Positions 41,462 through 52,262 of a stretch of 64,000 bases of DNA are shown here, piece after piece. The stretch's first letter is position 1; each line of letters begins with the position of its first letter. The stretch is from Pseudomonas schmalbachii (GTDB lineage: Bacteria; Pseudomonadota; Gammaproteobacteria; Pseudomonadales; Pseudomonadaceae). The notes beneath the pieces are model-generated. The model saw nothing but the letters and a program-made list of their open reading frames with translations, made no database searches and was not told where the DNA came from. The DNA is taken from contig NZ_JAELYA010000011.1 of NCBI RefSeq assembly GCF_017589465.1, positions 62,001-126,000 on the forward strand. The letters are read 5' to 3'. A program made the position numbers and the translations under genes.

Positions 41462-41472
41462 CGGAGTACCTC

Positions 41473-42222
41473 ATGAAAATCCTGGTCGCTGTAAAGCGCG
41501 TGGTCGATTACAACGTCAAGGTCCGCGTCAAGGCGGACAATTCCGGCGTCGACCTCGCCAACGTCAAGATGTCGATGAACCCCTTCTGCGAAATCGCCGT
41601 GGAAGAAGCGGTACGTCTGAAAGAGAAAGGCGTAGCCACTGAAATCGTCGCCGTTTCCGTCGGCCCGACCGCCGCCCAGGAGCAACTGCGCACCGCGCTG
41701 GCGCTGGGTGCCGACCGCGCCATCCTGGTCGAATCCAATGACGACCTGAGCTCCCTGGCCATCGCCAAGGCGCTGAAAGCCGTGGTCGACAAAGAGCAGC
41801 CGCAACTGGTCATCCTCGGCAAGCAGGCCATCGACAGCGACAACAACCAGACCGGCCAGATGCTGGCTGCACTGAGCGGCTACGCCCAGGGCACCTTCGC
41901 CTCCAAGGTCGAAGTCGCTGGCGACAAAGTCAATGTCACCCGTGAGATCGACGGCGGTCTGCAGACCGTTGCGCTGGCCCTGCCGGCCATCGTAACCACC
42001 GACCTGCGCCTGAACGAGCCGCGCTACGCGTCGCTGCCGAACATCATGAAGGCCAAGAAGAAGCCGCTGGACGTGGTTACTCCGGACGCCCTGGGTGTTT
42101 CCACCGCGTCCACCGTCAAGACCGTCAAGGTCGAAGCCCCGGCCGCCCGCAGCGCCGGCGTGATGGTCAAGTCCGTTGCCGAACTGGTCGAGAAACTGAA
42201 GAACGAGGCGAAAGTAATCTGA
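41473..42222 (+). CDS. etfB: Electron transfer flavoprotein beta subunit
   Basis: The 249-residue ETF beta subunit has the N-terminus [20 protein letters not shown], the middle [10 protein letters not shown] and [18 protein letters not shown], and the C-terminal recognition-loop region [16 protein letters not shown]. With EtfA it carries electrons from acyl-CoA dehydrogenases (three are encoded or implied in this window) to the quinone pool. It overlaps etfA by one base. Expression probably depends on the Vfr-like site and leader hairpin just upstream. Confidence 0.97.
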   Translation: MKILVAVKRVVDYNVKVRVKADNSGVDLANVKMSMNPFCEIAVEEAVRLKEKGVATEIVAVSVGPTAAQEQLRTALALGADRAILVESNDDLSSLAIAKALKAVVDKEQPQLVILGKQAIDSDNNQTGQMLAALSGYAQGTFASKVEVAGDKVNVTREIDGGLQTVALALPAIVTTDLRLNEPRYASLPNIMKAKKKPLDVVTPDALGVSTASTVKTVKVEAPAARSAGVMVKSVAELVEKLKNEAKVI

Positions 42223-43151
42223 TGGCTATCCTGGTAATCGCTGATCACAACAATGGCGCTCTGGCCGGTGCCACCCTGAATACCGTCGCTGCCGCTGCCA
42301 AGATCGGTGGCGACATTGCCGTGCTGGTCGCTGGCCAGAACGTCGCTGGCGTGGCTGAAGCTGCCGCCAAGATCGAAGGCGTGGCCAAGGTGCTGGTCGC
42401 CGACAACGCCGCCTACGCCAACCAGCTGCCGGAAAACGTCGCGCCGCTGATCGTCGAGCTGGCCAAGGGCTACAGCCACGTGCTGGCCCCGGCTACCACC
42501 AACGGCAAGAACTACCTGCCGCGCGTAGCCGCCCTGCTGGACGTCGACCAGATCTCCGAGATCGTCGAAGTGGTCAGCGCCGACACCTTCAAGCGCCCGA
42601 TCTATGCCGGCAACGCCATCGCTACCGTGCAGTCCTCGGCTGCCGTGAAAGTGATCACCGTGCGTGGCACCGGTTTCGACGCCGCCAAGGCCGAAGGCGG
42701 TTCCGCCGCTGTTGAAGCCGTCGGCACCGTTTCCGACGCTGGCAAATCCGCCTTCGTCGGCGAAGAGCTGGCCAAGTCCGACCGTCCGGAACTGACCGCC
42801 GCCAAGATCGTGGTCTCCGGTGGCCGTGGCATGCAGAACGGCGACAACTTCAAGCTGCTCTACAGCCTGGCCGACAAGCTGGGCGCTGCCGTCGGCGCTT
42901 CCCGTGCCGCGGTCGACGCCGGCTTCGTGCCGAACGACATGCAGGTCGGCCAGACCGGCAAGATCGTCGCGCCGCAGCTGTACATCGCGGTCGGCATCTC
43001 CGGTGCCATCCAGCACCTGGCCGGCATGAAGGACTCGAAAGTCATCGTCGCGATCAACAAGGACGAAGAAGCTCCGATCTTCCAGGTTGCCGATTACGGC
43101 CTGGTTGGCGACCTGTTCCAGGTCGTACCGGAGCTGGAAGCAGCCATCTAA
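42222..43151 (+). CDS. etfA: Electron transfer flavoprotein alpha subunit
   Basis: The 309-residue protein begins [21 protein letters not shown] and has the FAD-binding C-terminal signature [47 protein letters not shown]. Its ATG overlaps the TGA of etfB (TGATG), so the subunits are translationally coupled. A terminator follows closely. Confidence 0.97.
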   Translation: MAILVIADHNNGALAGATLNTVAAAAKIGGDIAVLVAGQNVAGVAEAAAKIEGVAKVLVADNAAYANQLPENVAPLIVELAKGYSHVLAPATTNGKNYLPRVAALLDVDQISEIVEVVSADTFKRPIYAGNAIATVQSSAAVKVITVRGTGFDAAKAEGGSAAVEAVGTVSDAGKSAFVGEELAKSDRPELTAAKIVVSGGRGMQNGDNFKLLYSLADKLGAAVGASRAAVDAGFVPNDMQVGQTGKIVAPQLYIAVGISGAIQHLAGMKDSKVIVAINKDEEAPIFQVADYGLVGDLFQVVPELEAAI

Positions 43152-43171
43152 GGCTTCTCCCGTTCAAGAAG

Positions 43172-43196
43172 AAACCCGCCACTCGGCGGGTTTTTT
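43172..43196 (+). terminator. Rho-independent terminator of etfBA
   Basis: AAACCCGCC-ACTC-GGCGGGTTTTTT. Confidence 0.95.
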
Positions 43197-43213
43197 CATT
43201 TCCGGCGGCTCTC

Positions 43214-43335
43214 GTAGGAGCAACTGTCCCGACGCCGATGGTGCTTTTTTGTAGGAGCGAGGGGGACGCCCAGTCCGATGCTCGCGAAGATTTTGTGTTG
43301 CCGGTGTTCGCGAGCAGAGCTCGCTCCTACAGGAG
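43214..43335. repeat. Degenerate GTAGGAGC-type repeats
   Basis: A stub GTAGGAGCAACTGTC (43214) is followed by GTAGGAGCGAGGG (from 43252), closed by GAGCAGAGCTCGCTCCTAC near 43330. These look like eroded relatives of families D and E. Confidence 0.55.
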
Positions 43336-43359
43336 TTTGTTCCGGCGCCAGATCATCTC

Positions 43360-43432
43360 GCAGGATGGGTTGAGCGCAGCGATACCCATGCGGGCCATGG
43401 ATGATGGGTATCGCAAGCTCAACCCATCCTGC
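43360..43432. repeat. REP-like palindrome, family B
   Basis: GCAGGATGGGTTGAGCGCAG with GCTCAACCCATCCTGC. The usual GTAGG end has become GCAGG on both sides, keeping the pairing. Confidence 0.85.
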
Positions 43433-43457
43433 GTCAGCGCCAACCCACGGGGGCATC

Positions 43458-44165
43458 TCAAACCACCGCCATCTTCGCCGTCAGGTTCTGCTGCATGTAG
43501 TCCAGGAAGCGGCGCTGGAACAGCATGGTGTGCTCATGGGCGGCCTTCTCGGCGGCGTCGGCGTCACGGGCGGCGATGGCTTCGATGATTTCCTCGTGAT
43601 CGCGGCCCAGCTTGATGCTGCTGGCCGAGCTGACGATATGGTCGAAGTGCAGGTGCAGCAGGCGCTGACCCTCTCCCAGCAGGCGTTCGTAATAGTTGAT
43701 GAAGTAGGGGTTGCGCCCGGCCTCGGCGACGGCCATGTGGAAGGCCTTGTTGAGCTCGGACATGGCCTGGAAGTCGCCACTCGCCACCGCATCCATGTAG
43801 GCAGCGTCGGCCTTGCGGATGGCCAACAGGTCCTCGTCGCGGTGCTGGATGGCGGCCAGGCGGGTAACGGCGCGCTGGACCAGGTCCAGGGCGGCGACGT
43901 AGTTGGGGAATTCCTCGATCTCGAACGGCGTGACCAGGGTGGTGCGGTTCGGCAGGATGGTCACCAGGCCTTCGGTGACCAGCCGCGCCAGGGCGTCGCG
44001 AACCGGAGAACGGGACAGACCGAACTGGGTGGCCAGCGACACTTCGTCCAGTTGCACGCCGGGCTTGAGCTTCAGCGTGAGGATCTGCTTGCGCAGCTGC
44101 TCATAGATGTAGCGTCCGCCATGGCGGCGCCCGTTGCTTTCCACTTCTTGCTCTTTGGCCATCAT
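43458..44165 (-). CDS. GntR family regulator (FCD domain) of the hydroxyproline operon
   Basis: The 235-residue protein has an N-terminal winged helix ([44 protein letters not shown], residues 19-62) and a C-terminal FCD domain with metal/ligand-binding residues ([29 protein letters not shown]). FCD regulators sense organic acids. It is the last gene of the long leftward operon of hydroxyproline genes and most likely represses it. The start may be Met 44165 or 44162. Confidence 0.9.
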   Translation of the reverse strand: MMAKEQEVESNGRRHGGRYIYEQLRKQILTLKLKPGVQLDEVSLATQFGLSRSPVRDALARLVTEGLVTILPNRTTLVTPFEIEEFPNYVAALDLVQRAVTRLAAIQHRDEDLLAIRKADAAYMDAVASGDFQAMSELNKAFHMAVAEAGRNPYFINYYERLLGEGQRLLHLHFDHIVSSASSIKLGRDHEEIIEAIAARDADAAEKAAHEHTMLFQRRFLDYMQQNLTAKMAVV

Positions 44166-44227
44166 CAGGTCTCGGTTTGCGCGGGCTGTGTCATACAGAC
44201 CAGCCCGTCATTTTATCGCGGTGGCGC

Positions 44228-45265
44228 TCAGCGCGGGAACGCCGGGCCCCAGGTATCGCTGAGCATGAACCCCGCCGCCAGCGGATCGTCCGGATCGACA
44301 CCGATCTGCTGGATGCCGTACAGCCAGGCGCGACCCTCCACCCGTGGCAGCACCGCCGGACGGCCGGCGACTTCAGTATGCCCCAGCAGCTCGACCTTGA
44401 ACTCGCCGCCGATGGTGGAGCGCGATACCAGCCGGTCTCCCGGCTGCACCAGGCCGCGTGCGCTCAGGGTGGCGAGGTTGGCCGAGCTGCCGGTGCCGCA
44501 GGGCGAGCGGTCGACCCGGCCCGGCGGCAGGGTGGTGCAGGTCTGGTAGGTGCGCTCGTCCAGACGGTTGCGGAACATCACGTAGGCCACTTCGTCGATC
44601 TGCTCGTACAGCGGATGCTGCACGCGCACCTGGCGGTTGATCAGTTCCTTGAGCTTCATGCCGGCATCGGCCAGTTCGCGGGCGTTCTCCGGCGCGATGC
44701 TCAGGCCGACCTGCTCGACATCGACCAGCGCGTAGTAGACGCCGCCGAAGGCGATATCGGCCTTGAGCGGGCCGAATTCGCCGCCGTCGATGGCCACGTC
44801 CAGCTGCTCGACGAAGGACGGCACCATGTCCAGCGAGACGCCCAGGCAGCGCCCGTCGGCGCAGCGCGCGCGGGCGGTGACCAGGCCGGCGGGGGTGTCG
44901 AGCACCACGGTGGTTTCCGGCTCCTGCATCGGCAGCATGCCCAGCTCCAGCAGCGCGGTGACCACGCAGATGCAGTTGCTGCCGGACATCGGGTGGGCCT
45001 TGTCCGCCTGCAGCACGATGAAGCCGGCGTCGGCCTCCGGGCGGGTCGGCGGCAGCAGCAGGTTGACCGACATCTGCAGGCAGCCGCGCGGCTCCATCAC
45101 CACCAGGCGGCGCAGGCTGTCGTCGACCTCGTTGATATGGTTCATCTTGTCCAGCATGGTCGCGCCGGGGATGCCCAGCACGCCGCCGGTGATGACCTTG
45201 CCGATCTCGCCTTCGCAGTGCACGTCGGCGAGTTGCAGTGTTTTCTTCCAGCGCATCAGTCGCAC
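44228..45265 (-). CDS. Proline racemase superfamily protein, Ser/Cys variant
   Basis: This 345-residue protein is co-directional with a canonical hydroxyproline epimerase gene upstream. The second catalytic cysteine is present (Cys256 in [10 protein letters not shown]). At the first site, where epimerases read MCGH, this protein reads MSGSN (Ser94, Ser96). Replacement of a catalytic Cys is known in proline-racemase members with dehydratase or altered epimerase activity, for example on 3-hydroxyprolines. The exact reaction here is not resolved by sequence. It begins 1 nt after the aldehyde dehydrogenase stop, so it is tightly coupled. Confidence 0.88.
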   Translation of the reverse strand: MRLMRWKKTLQLADVHCEGEIGKVITGGVLGIPGATMLDKMNHINEVDDSLRRLVVMEPRGCLQMSVNLLLPPTRPEADAGFIVLQADKAHPMSGSNCICVVTALLELGMLPMQEPETTVVLDTPAGLVTARARCADGRCLGVSLDMVPSFVEQLDVAIDGGEFGPLKADIAFGGVYYALVDVEQVGLSIAPENARELADAGMKLKELINRQVRVQHPLYEQIDEVAYVMFRNRLDERTYQTCTTLPPGRVDRSPCGTGSSANLATLSARGLVQPGDRLVSRSTIGGEFKVELLGHTEVAGRPAVLPRVEGRAWLYGIQQIGVDPDDPLAAGFMLSDTWGPAFPR

Positions 45266-45266
45266 C

Positions 45267-46748
45267 TCACTTGATGTACCAGCCCCAGGGCTGGTCGCTG
45301 TCGTAACGAGTGATCTGCTTGGTTTCCAGGTAATTGTTCAGGCCCCACTCGCCGAGCTCGCGGCCGATGCCGCTCTGCTTGTAGCCGCCCCAGGGCGCCT
45401 CGGTGAAGGTCGGTTGCGAGCAGTTGATCCAGACGATGCCGGCGCGGAATTTGCGCGCCACACGCTCGCAGCGCTCCAGAACGCGCGACATCACCGCCGC
45501 ACCCAGGCCGAAGCGCGAGGCGTTGGCCGCACGCACGGCTTCATCCTCGCTGTCGAACGGACGCACGCAGACCACCGGGCCGAAGATCTCCTCGTTCCAG
45601 ATCCAGCTGTCCTCCGGGACGTCGGCGAATACCGTCGGTTGCAGGTAGAAGCCCTTGTGCAGGCCGGCTGGACGGTCGCCGCCGCAGACCAGTTGCGCGC
45701 CTTCCTCGCGGCCACGGGCGATGGCCTGCAGCACCTTGTCGTACTGGGTCCTGTTGACCAGCGGGCCGAGCAGCACGCCTTCCTCCAGGCCATTGCCGAT
45801 GGTGATCTTCTGCGCTTCCTCGGCCAGGCGCTTGAGCAGCGGCTCGTAGAGTTCGCGCTGCACCAGCACCCGCGAGGTGGCCGAGCAGACTTCGCCCTGG
45901 TTCCAGAAGATGCCGAACAGGATCCACTCCACCGCCGCCGCGATATCGCTGTCGGCGAAGATCACGAAGGGCGACTTGCCGCCGAGCTCCAGGCTGATGT
46001 TTTTGATGTCGCGGGCGGCCGCCTGCATGATCCGGCTGCCGGTGGGTACGCTGCCGGTGAAGGCCAGCTTGTCGATCCCCGGGTGCTCCGCCAGCGGCGC
46101 GCCGGCATCCGGGCCGAGGCCGGGCACCACGTTGAGCACGCCGGCCGGCAGACCGGCCTCGTCAGCGATGCGGGCCAGTTCGAGCGCGGTCAGCGGCGTT
46201 AGCTCGGAGGGTTTCAGCACCACGGTGCAGCCGGCGGCCAGCGCCGGAGCGACTTTCCAGGAAGCCATCAGCATGGGGAAGTTCCACGGGATGATGGCCC
46301 CAGCCACGCCCACCGGCTCCTTGCGCGCCACCGAGTTGAAGCGCTCGTCGGCCAGTTCGATTTCCTGTTCCTGATTGCCGTCGAGCTTTTCCGCCAGACC
46401 GGCGTAGAAGTCGAAGCAGCCGGCGGTGTCACCGATGTCCCACAGCGCCTCGGGCAGCGGCTTGCCGTTGTCGCGCACTTCCAGTCGGGCCAGTTCGTCC
46501 TGGCGATCGCGGATGCCCTGGGCGATGCGGCGCAGCACCGCCGCACGCTCGGCGCCGGAAAGGCGCGGCCAGGAGCCTTCGTCGAAGGCGTGGCGGGCGG
46601 CCTTCACCGCCGCGTCGATGTCCTCGGCGGTGGCGGCGGCGACGCGGGCGATCACGCTTTCGTCGCTGGGATCGATGGTTTCGAACGTGCCGCCTTTTGC
46701 GGGGGACACCCACTGGCCGTCGATGTAGAGCTGGTCGTAGGTGTTCAT
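45267..46748 (-). CDS. Aldehyde dehydrogenase, likely 2-oxoglutarate-semialdehyde dehydrogenase
   Basis: The 493-residue NAD(P)+-dependent ALDH has VGVAGAIIPWNFPMLMASWKVAPALAAGC, FTGSVPTGS for cofactor, the catalytic Glu in SLELGGKSP and the nucleophile Cys in NQGEVCSATSR. Sequence alone resembles betaine-aldehyde-type enzymes. In this operon the expected substrate is 2-oxoglutarate semialdehyde, the last intermediate of hydroxyproline breakdown. Its ATG overlaps the TGA of the FAD oxidase gene (ATGA) and GGAGGA precedes it. Confidence 0.92.
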   Translation of the reverse strand: MNTYDQLYIDGQWVSPAKGGTFETIDPSDESVIARVAAATAEDIDAAVKAARHAFDEGSWPRLSGAERAAVLRRIAQGIRDRQDELARLEVRDNGKPLPEALWDIGDTAGCFDFYAGLAEKLDGNQEQEIELADERFNSVARKEPVGVAGAIIPWNFPMLMASWKVAPALAAGCTVVLKPSELTPLTALELARIADEAGLPAGVLNVVPGLGPDAGAPLAEHPGIDKLAFTGSVPTGSRIMQAAARDIKNISLELGGKSPFVIFADSDIAAAVEWILFGIFWNQGEVCSATSRVLVQRELYEPLLKRLAEEAQKITIGNGLEEGVLLGPLVNRTQYDKVLQAIARGREEGAQLVCGGDRPAGLHKGFYLQPTVFADVPEDSWIWNEEIFGPVVCVRPFDSEDEAVRAANASRFGLGAAVMSRVLERCERVARKFRAGIVWINCSQPTFTEAPWGGYKQSGIGRELGEWGLNNYLETKQITRYDSDQPWGWYIK

Positions 46749-48025
46749 GCGAGTCCTCCGATGAAGGCGAAGCGCTTGGCGCTGAAAGGGGTGATGTTCT
46801 GGGCCGGCTGGCGGCCGGCAGCGAGGTCGCCGATCAGGCGGCCAGTGGTGGCTCCGAGGGTCAGGCCGAGTTGGCCGTGACCGAAGGCCATGAGTACGTT
46901 GTCCAGGCGCGGCGAGCGGTCAATCACCGGCTTGGTGTCCGGCAGGAAGGGCCGGTAGCCGACGCCGAACTCGACGTTGCGGGTCTGCAGTTGCGGCAGG
47001 ACGCGCCGGGCCTTTTCCAGAATGATTTCCGCGCGCTTGAAGTTGGGCTCGGCATCGGGCCCGGCGAACTCGATGGTGCCGCCGATCTGCAGGCCGCGGG
47101 TCATGGGGCTGAAGCAGAAGCCGCCGTCGGAGTAGATCACCGAGTGGCGGATGTCGACTTCCGGAGTCGGCAGCACGGCCTGGTAGCCGGCGATACCGGC
47201 CAGCGGGATGTCCACGCCGAGTTGCCCGAAGAACTGCCGCGATCCGGTGCCGGCCGCGACCACCACCAGGCTGGCCGGATGGCGTGAACCACTGGCCAGG
47301 GTGACGCCGGTAGCGCGGTCGGCGTTTTCGTCGATACGTTTGACCTGATCACGCACGCGAATGCCGCCCTGGGCGACGAAGCTTTCCGTGAGCGCGGCGA
47401 TGAAGCCCTCGGTATCGCTCACGGCGCGCCAGTCGGGGAACAGCAGGCCATGCCGGAACTTGCCGGCCAGCGCCGGTTCGAGATCGCCGATGGCAGCGGC
47501 ATCCAGTTCCTCGGACTGGAAGCCCAGCTCCTTGCGCAGTTCCAGATGCGGGCGTTCGTGGGCCAGGCCACTGGGCGAGTCGAACACCTCGATGATCGGC
47601 CGCTGGCCGAGCATGTTCCTGTCTTCGCAGGCATCCAGCAGCGGCGCATAGTCCTGGTAGACATGGTGGGTCAGTTGCGCCATGTCCCGGGCGATCTCGA
47701 CGATCTTCGAGTGCCGGGCGCAGGCGACGAAGCGCAGGAACCACGGCAGGATGCCCGGCAGCGCGCTGGGCCGCAGCGCCAGCGGGCCCTTCTGGTCGAG
47801 CAGCCAGCCGGGCACCTTCATCAGAATGCCCGGTTTGGACAGCGGGATGACCTCGCTGACCGCCATCTGCCCGCAGCTCCATTTCGCCGTGCTGTCGCCG
47901 GGCGCGGCGGGGTCGACCAGGGTCACGCGGTGGCCTTCGCGCTGCAGGTAGAGCGCGCAGCACACGCCGACGATGCCGCCGCCGATGACGACGGCGTTTT
48001 GCGCAGAAGCTTGCGGGTCGTTCAT
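46745..48025 (-). CDS. FAD-dependent D-hydroxyproline oxidase/dehydrogenase (DadA-like)
   Basis: The 426-residue protein has FAD motif [16 protein letters not shown] (residues 12-27), TLVDPAAPG, and a C-terminal [19 protein letters not shown] plus [15 protein letters not shown], as in DadA-type deaminating enzymes. In the pathway it would oxidise cis-4-hydroxy-D-proline to the pyrroline-4-hydroxy-2-carboxylate. Its ATG overlaps the TGA of the epimerase gene and its TGA overlaps the ATG of the aldehyde dehydrogenase, so three genes are translationally coupled. Confidence 0.92.
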   Translation of the reverse strand: MNDPQASAQNAVVIGGGIVGVCCALYLQREGHRVTLVDPAAPGDSTAKWSCGQMAVSEVIPLSKPGILMKVPGWLLDQKGPLALRPSALPGILPWFLRFVACARHSKIVEIARDMAQLTHHVYQDYAPLLDACEDRNMLGQRPIIEVFDSPSGLAHERPHLELRKELGFQSEELDAAAIGDLEPALAGKFRHGLLFPDWRAVSDTEGFIAALTESFVAQGGIRVRDQVKRIDENADRATGVTLASGSRHPASLVVVAAGTGSRQFFGQLGVDIPLAGIAGYQAVLPTPEVDIRHSVIYSDGGFCFSPMTRGLQIGGTIEFAGPDAEPNFKRAEIILEKARRVLPQLQTRNVEFGVGYRPFLPDTKPVIDRSPRLDNVLMAFGHGQLGLTLGATTGRLIGDLAAGRQPAQNITPFSAKRFAFIGGLA

Positions 48026-49065
48026 TTCACACTCTCTTTCTGCGAGCGATTGCCGGTGAACTCGTTCAGGCTGAACCCGTTCCAGTACGGCTGGGTGCGG
48101 TCCACGTAGTATTCCGCGCGGCCGGTGATGAAGGCGCGGCCCTCGACGCTCGGCCGTATCGCCGGGGTGCCGTCGGCCAGTTCCACGACTTCCTCGACGC
48201 GACCGGCGAAGCGGCTGCCGATCAGGCTTTCGTGGCGGAACACGCCATCGCGGGCCAGCAGGCCACGGGCGAAGCGCTGGGCGACCCGCGCCGATGTGCC
48301 GGTGCCGCAGGGCGAGCGGTCGATCAGGCTGTCGCCGGCGATGACCACGCTGCGCCCATCGGAACTGGCGGCCAGCGGCTGGCCGGACCACATGCAGTGC
48401 CTGACGCCACGGATGGAGGCGTCCTCCGGGTGCACCACGTCGAATTGCCGGTTCACCAGTTCCTGGATGCTGCGGCCCCAGTCGAGCAGTTGCTGGGGCG
48501 AGAAGTGCTCGCAGCCAGGATAGTTCGGCTGCGGCTCGATGATCGGGTAGAAATTGCCGCCATAGGCGATGTCGAAACGCAGCTCGCCCAGCGCCGGCAG
48601 GTGCACCGACAGGTCCCGGTACAACAGGAAGCTGGGGACGTTGGTGAAGTGCACCGAGGCGACCTTGCCGGACTCCATCGTGTAGCGCGCGCTGACCTGG
48701 CCCGCCGGAACGTCCACCACGACCTGTCCCGGGGTCTTCGGCTGCACCAGGCCCGCTTCCAGGGCGAAGGTGATCGAGCCGAGGGTGGCGTGGCCGCACA
48801 TCGGCAGGCAGCCGGAGGTCTCGATGAACAGCAGGCTGAAATCCGCCTCGGCGCTGACCGGCGGATAGAACAGGGTGCCGGACATGTGCGAGTGGCCGCG
48901 CGGTTCGAGCATCAGCGCGCGCCGAATCCAGTCGTGCTCGGCCAGGAAGCTCTGGCGCTTCTCGCTCATGCTGGCGCCGTCCAGTTCGGGAGCGCCGTCC
49001 ACCACCATGCGCACGGGCATGCCTTCGGTGTGGCCTTCGATACAGATGAATGTGTGCCGGGTCAT
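48022..49065 (-). CDS. lhpA: 4-hydroxyproline 2-epimerase
   Basis: The 347-residue proline-racemase family protein keeps both catalytic cysteines: Cys90 in [10 protein letters not shown] and Cys253 in [11 protein letters not shown]. It would convert trans-4-hydroxy-L-proline to cis-4-hydroxy-D-proline, the entry step. [21 protein letters not shown] is the typical epimerase start. ATG 49065 has AAAGGA just ahead and is preferred to a start 21 nt further upstream that lacks one. The Cys/Cys pair and position next to the DadA-like oxidase make the assignment firm. Confidence 0.93.
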   Translation of the reverse strand: MTRHTFICIEGHTEGMPVRMVVDGAPELDGASMSEKRQSFLAEHDWIRRALMLEPRGHSHMSGTLFYPPVSAEADFSLLFIETSGCLPMCGHATLGSITFALEAGLVQPKTPGQVVVDVPAGQVSARYTMESGKVASVHFTNVPSFLLYRDLSVHLPALGELRFDIAYGGNFYPIIEPQPNYPGCEHFSPQQLLDWGRSIQELVNRQFDVVHPEDASIRGVRHCMWSGQPLAASSDGRSVVIAGDSLIDRSPCGTGTSARVAQRFARGLLARDGVFRHESLIGSRFAGRVEEVVELADGTPAIRPSVEGRAFITGRAEYYVDRTQPYWNGFSLNEFTGNRSQKESVK

Positions 49066-49118
49066 CGTTCGGTCCTTTGCTGGCACCGCTGCCGCGTGGG
49101 GCAGCGGTGCTCATGCGA

Positions 49119-49997
49119 TTAACGCTGGGAAGCTTCGAACACCTTGCGGAATTCGGCCTTTTCCTCGTCGGTCAGCGGCAGCAACGGTGCGCGGGCGTTA
49201 CCGGCGCTGAAGCCGGCCAGTTCGCAGCCGTACTTCACCTTCTGCACGAACTTACCGCTTTCCATGCTGGCCATCACCGGGAACAGCGACTTCACCACTT
49301 CCTGCGCGCCGGCCAGGTTGCCGGAGGAGAACTTGCGGTAGAAATCCACCACCTGGTCGGGGAAGCAGTTGGCCGGGCCGCAGATCCAGCTGGTTGCGCC
49401 CCAGATGAAGAAGTCCAGCGCCTGGTCGTCGGAACCGCAGGACAGTTGCAGCTTGTCCTTGTAGGTGGTGCCGATCTCGATGGCGCGCAGCAGGTTGCCG
49501 CTGCTTTCCTTCACGCCGACCACGCGCGGATGGTCCTTGAGGGCGTCGAGCACGCTGTAGCCGACTTCGACGTTGGTGCGCACCGGGTAGTTGTAGAGCA
49601 CCACGTTGATCTCGGGGAAGGTGTCGAGGATCGTCTGGTAGTGCGCGGCCAGCTCTTCCTGCGACGGCAGCGCATAGTAGGGCGGGGCGATCAGCAGGTT
49701 GGTGTAGCCGGCCTCGACGGTCTGCCTGACCTGCTCAAGCACTTCGCGGGTGCAGGAACCGTTGGCGCCGGCGATCAGGGTGCCGCGGTCGCCGACCACT
49801 TCCTTGACGGTGGCCAGCACCTGGCGGCGCTCCTCGTTGGTCAGGGCGTAGTACTCGCCGGTCGAGCCCAGCGGTACGAAACCGCTGACGCCGGCCTTGA
49901 GCTGGTACTCGATGATCGAGGCCAGGGTTTCGTGATCGACCGCGCCGGACTTGTCGAAGGGCGTGACGAGGGCGGGCAGGATGCCTTTCATTTGCAT
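49119..49997 (-). CDS. Dihydrodipicolinate synthase family, pyrroline-4-hydroxy-2-carboxylate deaminase (inferred)
   Basis: The 292-residue class I aldolase-fold protein has GSTGEYYALTNEER for carboxylate binding, the Tyr in NVVLYNYPVRTN and the Schiff-base Lys in VVGVKESSGNLLR. Several family reactions share these residues. The operon indicates deamination and dehydration of pyrroline-4-hydroxy-2-carboxylate to 2-oxoglutarate semialdehyde. ATG 49997 has GGAG upstream. Confidence 0.9.
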   Translation of the reverse strand: MQMKGILPALVTPFDKSGAVDHETLASIIEYQLKAGVSGFVPLGSTGEYYALTNEERRQVLATVKEVVGDRGTLIAGANGSCTREVLEQVRQTVEAGYTNLLIAPPYYALPSQEELAAHYQTILDTFPEINVVLYNYPVRTNVEVGYSVLDALKDHPRVVGVKESSGNLLRAIEIGTTYKDKLQLSCGSDDQALDFFIWGATSWICGPANCFPDQVVDFYRKFSSGNLAGAQEVVKSLFPVMASMESGKFVQKVKYGCELAGFSAGNARAPLLPLTDEEKAEFRKVFEASQR

Positions 49998-50027
49998 GGT
50001 GAATCTCCGATTTGGGCGGGTGGGGTG

Positions 50028-50693
50028 TCAGTAGGCGTAACGCCTGAGCATCCGGGCTTCGATCACGCCGACCAGGCGGGTGAGCGGGAAAGCCACGAGG
50101 AAGTAGATGACCGCGACGGCGGAGAGGAACTCGACCGGCCGCGCGGTGCTGTTGGAAATGTTCTGGCCGACGAACATCAGGTCGGCGACACCGACCGAGG
50201 AGATCAGCGCGCTCTCCTTGAACAGGCTGACGACGTTCGACAGCAGCGGCGGAACGGAGCGCAGCAGGGCCTGCGGGAAGATCACGTAGAGCACCTTGAC
50301 CCGCGAGGTCAGGCCCAGCGCGGTGCAGGCGTCGTGCTGCTCGCTGGCGATGGACTTCAGCGCGCCGCGGAAGGTCTCGCTGGTGATGGCCGCCATGTAC
50401 AGCGTCAGGGAGATCAGCACCGAGACGTATGGCGGAATATCCAGGCCGAACACCACCGGGAAGCAGAAGAACACCCAGAACAGCTGGATCAGCAGCGGCG
50501 TGCCGCGGAAGAACTCGACGAACAGCATCACCGGCAGCTTCACCAGGCGACTGCGCACGCTGCGCAGCAGGCTGAGGACGAAGCCGGACAGGCTGCCGAT
50601 AAGCGCGCAGCCAACGGTGAACGCCAGGGTCAGCGCCAGGCCCTTGAGCAGCACCTGCCAGTACGAGAGGACGATGGAGAAATCGAGAGTCAT
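50028..50693 (-). CDS. Polar amino acid ABC permease subunit 2
   Basis: The 221-residue permease has the HisM/GlnP-type N-terminus (YWQVLLKGLALTLAFT). The EFFRGTPLLIQLFWVFF and EAA-loop (SETFRGALKSIASEQHDACTALGLTSRVKVLYVIFPQAL) regions follow. About five membrane segments are present. It pairs with the next permease and the ATPase to import hydroxyproline (inferred). AGGAG precedes ATG 50693. Confidence 0.93.
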   Translation of the reverse strand: MTLDFSIVLSYWQVLLKGLALTLAFTVGCALIGSLSGFVLSLLRSVRSRLVKLPVMLFVEFFRGTPLLIQLFWVFFCFPVVFGLDIPPYVSVLISLTLYMAAITSETFRGALKSIASEQHDACTALGLTSRVKVLYVIFPQALLRSVPPLLSNVVSLFKESALISSVGVADLMFVGQNISNSTARPVEFLSAVAVIYFLVAFPLTRLVGVIEARMLRRYAY

Positions 50694-50703
50694 GGCGGTC
50701 TCC

Positions 50704-51375
50704 TCAGCGCTGGGTGGCCAGGTCCTGGCGCCGTTCGATGTACTGCACCAGCTGGCCGATGGGCAGCGACATGGCGAAGTAGATCAGGGCGATCAGGGTG
50801 TAGGTTTCCAGGGGGCGGTAGGCCTCGGTGGCCAGGCTCTTGCCGACGTACATCAGGTCGGAAACCGCGACGATGGCCACCAGCGCGCTCTGCTGCAGGC
50901 TGCCGATGCCGTTGGTCATCAGGACCGGCACTGCGCTGCGCAGCGCCTGCGGCAACACCACGTAGAGCGTGCGCTGCCATTGCCTGAGGCCGAGGGCGAT
51001 GGAGGCGTCCAGATGCTCGCGCGGCACCGCCTGCACGCCGGCGCGGTAGGCTTCGGCGTTGAACGCGGTGAGGTTCAGGCCCAGCGCCAGGAAGCCCATG
51101 GCGATGGGGTCGATGAACACGTTGAAGAGCATCGGCACGCAGTAGAAGAACCAGACGATCTGCAGCAGCGCCGGGGTGCAGCGGAAGAACTCGATGAACA
51201 ACTGTGCCGGCCAGCGGATGAAGAACCAGCGGCTGAGCGTCATCAGGCACAGGGCGAAACCGCAGACCAGGCCGATCAGGTTCGAGACCAGCGCCAGTTC
51301 CAGGGTGACCTTGAGGCCGCCGAGCAGGGCCGGCAGGCTGCCGCTGAGGAAGTGGAAGTCGAATTGATAGTTCAT
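50704..51375 (-). CDS. Polar amino acid ABC permease subunit 1
   Basis: The 223-residue protein is of the same family, with LPALLGGLKVTLELALVSNLIG, EFFRCTPALLQIVWFFYCVPML, and EAA loop NAEAYRAGVQAVPREHLDASIALGLRQWQRTLYVVLPQAL. It ends 10 nt before the second permease start. GAGG precedes ATG 51375. Confidence 0.93.
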   Translation of the reverse strand: MNYQFDFHFLSGSLPALLGGLKVTLELALVSNLIGLVCGFALCLMTLSRWFFIRWPAQLFIEFFRCTPALLQIVWFFYCVPMLFNVFIDPIAMGFLALGLNLTAFNAEAYRAGVQAVPREHLDASIALGLRQWQRTLYVVLPQALRSAVPVLMTNGIGSLQQSALVAIVAVSDLMYVGKSLATEAYRPLETYTLIALIYFAMSLPIGQLVQYIERRQDLATQR

Positions 51376-51386
51376 GGCGGCGCCCC

Positions 51387-52208
<822 letters not shown>

Positions 52209-52262
52209 GAGCGGGGTTCTCCGCGAGGGCCGCCGGTGCGCGGCCCCCGGTATCGGCAGGGG

